Shown here piece by piece: positions 1 to 4,029 of a DNA stretch of 5,133 nt. Origin of the DNA: Pseudomonadota bacterium (GTDB lineage: Bacteria; Pseudomonadota; Alphaproteobacteria; Rhizobiales; Xanthobacteraceae); the NCBI GenBank assembly GCA_021823875.1, contig JAKAMD010000266.1:1-5133 (forward strand), written 5' to 3'. The notes under the pieces were generated by a model, which saw only the letters and a program-made list of their open reading frames with translations, made no database searches and was not told where the DNA came from. Each line of letters opens with the position of its first letter. The stretch's first letter is position 1. The position numbers and the translations under genes are program-made.

Positions 1-553
1 GGGTGTAAGGCAGCATCACCTCGCGCCAGAGCGCCCATTCGCCGGAGCGGAAGGACTTTGCCACCTCGATCAGCTCCGGCTTGATGCTGCGCGCGCCTTC
101 CACCGTGTTGTAGAGCACCGGGAATACTGCGAATAAAAACACCACCAGCACCTTGGGGGCGAAGCCGAAACCCATGAGCGAGAGGATGAAGGGGATCAGG
201 GCCACCATCGGCGTGGCGTAAAGCGTCATGAGATAGGGCTCGATGCCGATGCGCAGCGCCCGCACGCGGGCGAGCAGCAGGCCAAGCGGTGCGCCGACGA
301 CCAGCGCCAGCACAAAGCCGGTAAGGAACAACGTCGCCGAATCAAAGAACTCGGCAATGAAATCGCCCCGGCTGATGAGCTGCCAGAGCCGCACCAGTGT
401 CTCGGAAAACGGCACCATGAAGGCGGGGCTGGTATTGCGCCCGGCGATTTCCCACAGCGCGAGACCGGCAAAGATGCTCAGCCAGAACGGCGCGTGACGG
501 CGAATGTAGCTTTGCAAGATGACGTATCCCGTCCACCGGTTATTGCTGATCAT
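1..553 (-). CDS. ABC transporter permease, SsuC/TauC-like (3' end beyond window)
   Basis: Inner-membrane subunit of the ABC importer whose ATPase and binding protein lie upstream on the same strand. The reading frame from ATG at 553 is open to the window edge, giving 184 residues of a family usually about 250-280 long, so the C-terminal third is missing. Visible are a cytoplasmic N-terminus, a hydrophobic segment at about residues 23-37, further ones at about 73-97 and 107-148, and the cytoplasmic coupling loop (EAA motif) at about 163-184, reading EVAKSFRSGEWALWREVMLP. That loop docks onto the ATPase. The usual glycine of the motif (EAAxxxG) is arginine here (R169), although the rest fits. 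The start is the only ATG available, because an in-frame stop lies at 599-601. It has no clear Shine-Dalgarno and sits inside a palindromic repeat; TTG at 517 is a weaker alternative. The family is clear, the substrate unknown. Confidence 0.9.
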   Translation of the reverse strand, partial: MISNNRWTGYVILQSYIRRHAPFWLSIFAGLALWEIAGRNTSPAFMVPFSETLVRLWQLISRGDFIAEFFDSATLFLTGFVLALVVGAPLGLLLARVRALRIGIEPYLMTLYATPMVALIPFILSLMGFGFAPKVLVVFLFAVFPVLYNTVEGARSIKPELIEVAKSFRSGEWALWREVMLPYT

Positions 554-655
554 TCCGGGGCCGGCCGTAAGGCCGGAACCCGGAATCCAGAGCCAAGTCT
601 AAGCGCGTTGCTCTGGATTCCGGGTTCGCTCGCTGGCGCGAGCGCCCCGGAATGA
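550..655. repeat. Multi-branched palindromic intergenic repeat
   Basis: Nearly the whole gap between the binding-protein stop and the permease start folds on itself. An outer stem pairs 550-560 with 645-655 (11 bp). Inside are three hairpins: CCGGCC-GTAA-GGCCGG at 561-576, a 17-bp perfect stem pairing 577-593 with 610-626 around a 16-base loop, and GCTCGC-TGGC-GCGAGC at 628-643. Together they form a cloverleaf-like four-way structure, which DNA or RNA of either strand could adopt. The cores resemble dispersed palindromes of Bradyrhizobium-type genomes, from memory rather than from a search. The permease ATG (551-553) is part of the outer stem. The repeat could work as a partial terminator, an mRNA 3' end protector for the binding-protein transcript, or a passive mobile repeat. 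Confidence 0.9.
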
Positions 656-662
656 CAATACT

Positions 663-1667
663 TCACTTCACCATCGCGTTGGCGTCTTTCCAGACGCTGG
701 CGTCGACCAGCTTGTCGAAGCTCACCGGCTCCTTGTCTTGTTTGATGGCGCCGATCTTCTTCATCAGCTTGGCAGTGGCTTCGAGCTTGTTGCGCGGCAG
801 ACCGTCGTCCTTGGTCGCCCAGAAGTCGATGGCAAGGAACTCCTTCAACGCCGCTTTGGAGATCGCCTTGCTGTGACCGGTCACCGCGGCGGCATCGGCT
901 ACCGCGTCGGCATTCTTCGGGTCATGCATGAAGCGCGCGGCTTCGATCAAGCCGGCGACCGTGCGCACGATTGCGTCACGGTTCTTCGCCAGATTGTCCT
1001 TGCGCACGACCAGCATGATGTAATGACTGGTCGGATTAGTGTTCTTCATGGCGAGCAAGGTATACAGCTTCTTGCCTTGCGCCTCGATCGCCGCGACATC
1101 GTCGAGATGCAATACGCCGAATTGCAGGCGCCCGGCGATCATGGCCGGCGCGGTCGAAGAGCCGAGCGCTACCTGCTTGATCTGATCGAGCTTCACGCCC
1201 GGGCAGCCAACCAGCATCGAGCGCAGCGCCACCGAACGCGCGCCGCCAATCGAATCGACGCCGACGTTCTGCCCGACCACGTCCTTGCAGGTCTTGCCGC
1301 TTTCGGTGGTCGAGAGCACCCAATCGGGGTTGGGCATACCGTAGACTGCGACCAACGGCACGCCGGCATTGGAAATCTGATTGATCACCGGCGGGGTCGG
1401 CGACATGGCCATATCAATATCCCCGGCAAGGACCGCGCGGGCAGCGGCGGTGCCGTTGTCGAACGGGCGGATTTCCACGTCGGCGCCATGCTTCTTGAAG
1501 AAGCCCTGGTCCTTGGCGACAAAGGCGATCGTCGTGGCGAAAATGGGCGGAACGCCGGGTACCGCAAGGATGATCTTCTTGCCTTGTGCCGCGGCCGGCA
1601 ATGGGGCGGCCGCGAGTGCGGCGACGAGCGCGACGCCGGAAAGCAGGGTCGAAAGCTTACGCATCAT
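663..1667 (-). CDS. ABC transporter periplasmic substrate-binding protein, NMT1/SsuA-like
   Basis: Periplasmic receptor that would bind the substrate and deliver it to the permease encoded just downstream. The product is 334 residues, the usual size. A clear Sec signal peptide occupies residues 1-27: a basic MMRK start, a hydrophobic core, and cleavage after PAAA before QGKK. The mature part opens with a beta strand (KIILAVPG), then FATTIAFVAKDQGFFKKHGADVEI and a GTAAARAVLAGDIDMAMSP block. This is the pattern of NMT1/THI5-like and nitrate/sulfonate/taurine binding proteins: an aromatic- and lysine-rich helix, then the 'G-D-D/M' strand. Two cysteines, C127 and C155, could form a disulfide. The start is ATG at 1667, seven bases after a strong AGGAGG; ATG at 1664 is also possible. 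The gene is preceded by a tandem repeat and followed by the multi-branched palindrome. The substrate cannot be inferred, and this fold also serves pyrimidine precursors, aromatic sulfonates, nitrate and others. Confidence 0.93.
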   Translation of the reverse strand: MMRKLSTLLSGVALVAALAAAPLPAAAQGKKIILAVPGVPPIFATTIAFVAKDQGFFKKHGADVEIRPFDNGTAAARAVLAGDIDMAMSPTPPVINQISNAGVPLVAVYGMPNPDWVLSTTESGKTCKDVVGQNVGVDSIGGARSVALRSMLVGCPGVKLDQIKQVALGSSTAPAMIAGRLQFGVLHLDDVAAIEAQGKKLYTLLAMKNTNPTSHYIMLVVRKDNLAKNRDAIVRTVAGLIEAARFMHDPKNADAVADAAAVTGHSKAISKAALKEFLAIDFWATKDDGLPRNKLEATAKLMKKIGAIKQDKEPVSFDKLVDASVWKDANAMVK

Positions 1668-1673
1668 TGGGAA

Positions 1674-1682
1674 TCCTCCTCC
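1674..1682 (-). promoter_or_regulatory. Strong ribosome binding site of the binding-protein gene
   Basis: The minus strand reads GGAGGAGGA, seven bases before ATG 1667 when measured from the AGGAGG core. It is the strongest Shine-Dalgarno in the window. This fits the usual need for more binding protein than permease or ATPase, and it supports the chosen start. Confidence 0.85.
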
Positions 1683-1687
1683 ACGTT

Positions 1688-1723
1688 GTTTGCATTTGTT
1701 GTATCGTTTACATTTGTTGTATC
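1688..1723. repeat. 18-bp tandem duplication upstream of the binding-protein gene
   Basis: Two directly adjacent 18-base units, GTTTGCATTTGTTGTATC (1688-1705) and GTTTACATTTGTTGTATC (1706-1723), differ at one position. On the coding strand of the operon they read GATACAACAAATG[T/C]AAAC twice. They lie in the 115-bp gap between the ATPase and binding-protein genes, a few bases upstream of the Shine-Dalgarno. Two identical sites in phase could be a pair of operator half-sites for a regulator, part of an internal promoter, or a simple replication-slippage duplication. The sequence does not decide between these. Confidence 0.9.
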
Positions 1724-1733
1724 ATTATTATTG

Positions 1734-1783
1734 GCGCATGAACTTTTGCGAAAATCGGTTCCCCAATTTTCGGGATCATGCGC
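1734..1783. repeat. Rhizobial-type palindromic intergenic repeat
   Basis: An imperfect 50-bp palindrome. The outer stem pairs 1734-1741 with 1776-1783 (GCGCATGA with TCATGCGC). An inner stem pairs 1749-1755 with 1766-1772 (CGAAAAT with ATTTTCG), closed by GG/CC around a TTCC loop. An asymmetric internal loop separates the stems. The arrangement resembles the GATCATGC...TTTTCGG palindromes common between genes in Hyphomicrobiales (recalled, not searched). The last base of the outer arm, 1783, is also the last base of the ATPase TAG stop codon, so the element begins exactly where the ATPase ends. It lacks the U-tract of a Rho-independent terminator. It may stabilise or process the mRNA between the ATPase and the binding protein. 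Confidence 0.85.
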
Positions 1784-2619
1784 TAGCGGTCAAGATGGAA
1801 TTCAGCCTCGCGCGCCTCGCGCATCAGCGTCGACCAGACCCGTTCACGCAATTCGGCGAAGCGCGGCTCGCGTAGCGTATCGCGCGTGCGCGGGTGGGCG
1901 ATGTCGATCGTGATGGTCTCGTGGATGCTCGACGGCCTGCCCTTGAGCACGATCACCCGGTGACCAAGCAGCACCGCCTCTTCGATCGAATGGGTGACGA
2001 AGATCATAGCGGTCGGCCGCTCTTCCCAGATGCGTAGAAGCTCGAATTGAAGGATCTCGCGGGTCTGCGCGTCGACCGCCGCGAACGGCTCGTCCATCAA
2101 GAGCACGCTCGGCTCCAGCGCCAGCGCGCGCGCCAGGCCGCAGCGCTGCTGCATGCCGCCCGACATCTGGTAGGGGAAAGCCTTCTCGAAGCCGGCGAGG
2201 CCGACCATCTTGATGAAGACCGGCACCTTGCGGTCGATATCGGCTTTGGAGGCGCCGGCCATGCGCAAGCCGTAGGCGACGTTCTCGTACACCGTCTTCC
2301 ATGGGAACAGGCCGAAATGCTGGAACACCATGGCGACCCCGGCGATCGGCTCGGTGACCAGTTCCTTGCCCACCCGGATTTCACCGACGTCGTGGGGCAG
2401 CAGCCCGTCGATGCAGCGCAGCAAGGTGGTCTTGCCGCAGCCGGACGGTCCGACGATGGCCACGATTTCGCGCGCCTCGACCTCGAAATCGATGTTGCGG
2501 AAGACCTCCAGCGAGCCGTACCGCTTGCCGAGACCCTTAACGCTGATGCGCGCTTCCCCCTTTTCGACCGAGGCGGCCGGGCTCGGGTTGGCGGAAACCG
2601 CCGATTGCGGCGCGCTCAC
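1783..2619 (-). CDS. ABC transporter ATP-binding protein, SsuB/TauB-like
   Basis: Cytoplasmic ATPase that powers import through the permease encoded downstream. From GTG at 2619 the product is 278 residues, typical of the nitrate/sulfonate/taurine ATPase family. Motifs in order: Walker A GPSGCGKTT (57-65), Q-loop glutamine Q100, FPWKTVYENVAYGLRM (105-120) characteristic of this group, ABC signature MSGGMQQR (152-159), Walker B VLLMDEPF (172-179) with the catalytic glutamate, and H-loop histidine H210 in FVTHSIEEA. All residues needed for ATP hydrolysis are present. The first 20 or so residues are a low-complexity Ala/Ser/Pro tail. The frame stays open up to 2913, but that stretch has no family similarity and an untypical composition. 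GTG 2619 has no good Shine-Dalgarno of its own and overlaps the stop of a short leader frame, suggesting coupled translation. First gene of the operon. Confidence 0.93.
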   Translation of the reverse strand: MSAPQSAVSANPSPAASVEKGEARISVKGLGKRYGSLEVFRNIDFEVEAREIVAIVGPSGCGKTTLLRCIDGLLPHDVGEIRVGKELVTEPIAGVAMVFQHFGLFPWKTVYENVAYGLRMAGASKADIDRKVPVFIKMVGLAGFEKAFPYQMSGGMQQRCGLARALALEPSVLLMDEPFAAVDAQTREILQFELLRIWEERPTAMIFVTHSIEEAVLLGHRVIVLKGRPSSIHETITIDIAHPRTRDTLREPRFAELRERVWSTLMREAREAEFHLDR

Positions 2620-2663
2620 GCAACTACCCGCGGTGCGGATTGCGGCCAGAGCAGATACGACAT
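2616..2663 (-). CDS. Possible 15-residue leader peptide overlapping the ATPase start
   Basis: A short frame begins at ATG 2663 and reads MSYLLWPQSAPRVVA, then stops at TGA (2618-2616). The TGA overlaps the ATPase start codon in the arrangement GTGA (2619-2616). Its start is placed nine bases after GGGAGG (2678-2673), the best ribosome binding site near the ATPase, while no in-frame ATG/GTG/TTG of the ATPase lies within a useful distance of that site. The simplest reading is a leader whose translation delivers ribosomes to the GTG by termination-reinitiation. It has no residue bias indicating amino-acid attenuation. Alternatives are that the ATPase starts elsewhere, or that one base was lost or gained at its 5' end. 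Confidence 0.45.
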   Translation of the reverse strand: MSYLLWPQSAPRVVA

Positions 2664-2672
2664 CGACGAATT

Positions 2673-2678
2673 CCTCCC
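2673..2678 (-). promoter_or_regulatory. Ribosome binding site serving the leader frame and ATPase
   Basis: GGGAGG on the minus strand lies nine bases before ATG 2663 and 53 bases before the GTG proposed for the ATPase. It argues against the far-upstream ATG at 2913, and it marks where translation of the operon probably begins. Confidence 0.6.
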
Positions 2679-2689
2679 ACCTTGTTGTT

Positions 2690-2704
2690 AACGCACCTTG
2701 CGTT
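2690..2704. promoter_or_regulatory. Short perfect palindrome, candidate operator
   Basis: AACGCA-CCT-TGCGTT is a 6-bp perfect inverted repeat around three bases, 11 bp upstream of the leader Shine-Dalgarno. Its size and position are right for a dimeric repressor site or a small mRNA hairpin ahead of the importer operon. No regulator gene is visible in the window. Confidence 0.35.
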
Positions 2705-2747
2705 TTGCCGGTGCGGCGCCCGACGGCTGTATCGAGGCGGTGCGCAT

Positions 2748-2775
2748 GTTGCCGCAACGCAAGCCCGGCGGCAAC
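2748..2775. repeat. Inverted repeat in the untranslated leader of the importer operon
   Basis: GTTGCCGC (2748-2755) pairs perfectly with GCGGCAAC (2768-2775) across a 12-base loop. If transcription of the ATPase operon starts further right, this would be a GC-rich hairpin in its 5' leader. It has no adjacent U-run on either strand, so it is not an obvious terminator. Confidence 0.4.
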
Positions 2776-3069
2776 GGGCACGCGCGCAGAACAATCCTCC
2801 GAAAACATTGGCGATTGTCGAAACTGACGGAATGCACCGCCCCGGCACGGGCGCCAAACCGCCCGCCACGAAGCGCGCCGACCCGGCGCCAGCGCAGCGT
2901 TAGGCTGAATCAAACGTTACAGGCAGGTCTCGTTTACGATCCAGTATTGTTAATGCGACCCGTCAATTTAATTAAGCTCTACGCGTCTCGCTCACCTCGC
3001 GTAAACAATATGAATTCAGAAGCTTTTCAGCATAGCGCCAAATGCAGGTTGCGCGTTAGTAATTGGATA

Positions 3070-3137
3070 CTTTGTCCCGACTAGTCTCGGTATGAACAGA
3101 CCGAACAAGTTTACGGGTCGCGTCAAACGGGACAAAG
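3070..3137 (+). promoter_or_regulatory. Long-range inverted repeat around the cpaB ribosome binding region
   Basis: CTTTGTCCCG (3070-3079) is perfectly complementary to CGGGACAAAG (3128-3137), which ends five bases before the GTG start and covers the purine-rich AAAG stretch that would bind the ribosome. Between the arms a small hairpin TCGGT/ACCGA (3087-3091 with 3100-3104) shortens the loop. In the mRNA the structure could hide the cpaB ribosome binding site. This holds only if transcription starts at or before about 3070, which is not shown. Confidence 0.45.
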
Positions 3138-3141
3138 AGCC

Positions 3142-3993
3142 GTGCGTGCTAGCACCATCGTCATGATCGGGTTCGCCGTTGTGTTCGGCGTCCTCGCCGT
3201 GTTCATCGCCCAGATTTGGCTGCACAACCAAGCCAACAAGCGCGCGCAAACCGAGGTGGTGCAGAAACCGCTCGCGACGCAGACCGTCGTGGTTGCCGCT
3301 CAGCCCTTGCGTTTCGGCACGGTGCTTACCGCCGCGATGCTGCGCGAACAGCCGTGGCCGGCACAGGCCATGCCGGCCGGCTCCTTCGCCAAGATCAAAG
3401 ACATTCTTTCCGGAGGACGGCGCGTGGTGCTCAGCGCGATCGAGCCCAACGAGCCGGTACTGGCCGTCAAAATCACGGGCGCCGGTCAACGCGCTACGCT
3501 CTCTTCGTTGGTTAAGCCGGGCATGAAGGCGGTGACCATCCGGGTTAACGACGTCGACGGCGTCGGCGGCTTCGTGCTGCCGGGCGATCACGTTGACGTG
3601 GTTCTCACCCGTCAGGCCGACAAAGGCTCGGCCACCACCGAGGTCGTCCTGCAGAACACCAAGGTGCTGGCCGTTGATCAGGTCGCCGACGAGAGCACCA
3701 CCAAGGCCAAGGTCGCCAAATCGGTGACGCTGGAAGTGAACACGATCGAAGCGCAGAAACTGTGGCTCGCCTCTTCGGTCGGCAGCCTGTCGCTGCTGCT
3801 GCGTCAGGCCGGTGACACAACCGAACATCAGACGCGCCAGATCTCGCTCAAGGATTTGGCGAGCAACATCATCGGCGACAGCCGCAACACCACCACCGTG
3901 GTGGTGACGCGACCGTCGTCGCAGCAATCGTACTCCGTACCGATCGAGGGAAATCATGGGGCCTCGACCGCTGCGGATCATAAGGCCTGGTAA
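3142..3993 (+). CDS. cpaB: Flp/Tad pilus assembly protein CpaB (RcpC family)
   Basis: Periplasmic, inner-membrane-anchored component of the Flp/Tad (type IVc) pilus machine, thought to work with the secretin CpaC. The product is 283 residues, typical for the family. An uncleaved-looking N-terminal membrane segment (about 5-25, STIVMIGFAVVFGVLAVFIA) is followed by a SAF domain (about 46-112) with TVVVAAQPLRFGTVLTAAML and the basic turn GGRRVVLSAIEPNEPV. Next is the RcpC/CpaB domain (about 120-235) with TIRVNDVDGVGGFVLPGDHVDVVLTR and TLEVNTIEAQKLWLASSVGSLSLLLR. The C-terminal 40 residues are Ser/Thr/Gln-rich and probably flexible. GTG 3142 is chosen because MRASTIVMIGF matches the usual CpaB opening; ATG 3163 would cut into the membrane segment. 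cpaC starts 36 bp after the stop, so the two are very likely cotranscribed. Confidence 0.95.
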   Translation: MRASTIVMIGFAVVFGVLAVFIAQIWLHNQANKRAQTEVVQKPLATQTVVVAAQPLRFGTVLTAAMLREQPWPAQAMPAGSFAKIKDILSGGRRVVLSAIEPNEPVLAVKITGAGQRATLSSLVKPGMKAVTIRVNDVDGVGGFVLPGDHVDVVLTRQADKGSATTEVVLQNTKVLAVDQVADESTTKAKVAKSVTLEVNTIEAQKLWLASSVGSLSLLLRQAGDTTEHQTRQISLKDLASNIIGDSRNTTTVVVTRPSSQQSYSVPIEGNHGASTAADHKAW

Positions 3994-4017
3994 CGCGGGC
4001 GTATGGGTATCGGGGAC

Positions 4018-4023
4018 GGGGAG
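4018..4023 (+). promoter_or_regulatory. Ribosome binding site deciding the cpaC start
   Basis: GGGGAG lies six bases before GTG 4030. The in-frame ATG at 4003 has only a weak purine stretch before it, so GTG 4030 is favoured although it is the rarer start codon. Confidence 0.6.
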
Positions 4024-4029
4024 TGTGTC

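Larger units (their letters stand above)
2664..3141. other. Divergent intergenic region between the importer operon and cpaB
   Basis: About 480 bp with no convincing gene. Several open frames cross it, but none shows a recognisable protein, and no Flp pilin signature (GATAIEYGL-type) appears in any frame I read. The left half (to about 2903) is as GC-rich as the coding DNA. The right part, about 2905-3085, is noticeably AT-richer and is the likeliest place for promoters of both directions. A TTGACG hexamer on the minus strand (2966-2961) could be a -35 element for the importer operon, but no matching -10 stands out at 16-18 bp. TACGCG/CGCGTA (2980-2985 and 2998-3003) and three GTTTACG heptamers are further candidate sites. 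Confidence 0.6.

Noticed and set aside
561..643. CRISPR array, tRNA or insertion-sequence end
   Set aside because: The stems are mirror-image palindromes, not regularly spaced direct repeats. There is no transposase and no anticodon/acceptor pattern despite the cloverleaf-like shape.
1734..1783. Rho-independent terminator after the ATPase
   Set aside because: The hairpin has a large asymmetric internal loop and is not followed by a run of T on the minus strand. It fits a dispersed palindromic repeat better.
738..1913. Plus-strand 391-residue open frame opposite the binding-protein gene
   Set aside because: It is antisense to a clear SBP gene with signal peptide and ribosome binding site. 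Its His/Arg/Gly/Asp-rich composition is typical of the complement of GC-rich coding DNA.
2620..2913. N-terminal extension of the ATPase back to ATG 2913 (376 residues in all)
   Set aside because: The extra 98 residues show no ABC-ATPase similarity, are Arg/Ala/Pro-rich as in non-coding GC-rich DNA, and contain the Shine-Dalgarno and palindrome that belong to the leader. The family begins close to GTG 2619.
2950..2975. CtrA binding site in the cpaB upstream region
   Set aside because: TTAA occurs at 2950, 2968 and 2972, but no pair has the seven-base spacing of TTAA-N7-TTAA, so only half-sites are present.
2698..3084. Small gene or Flp pilin in the divergent spacer
   Set aside because: The 128-residue plus frame has no family pattern, no good ribosome binding site and no hydrophobic pilin segment. 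No GATAIEYGL-like motif was found in the frames read.
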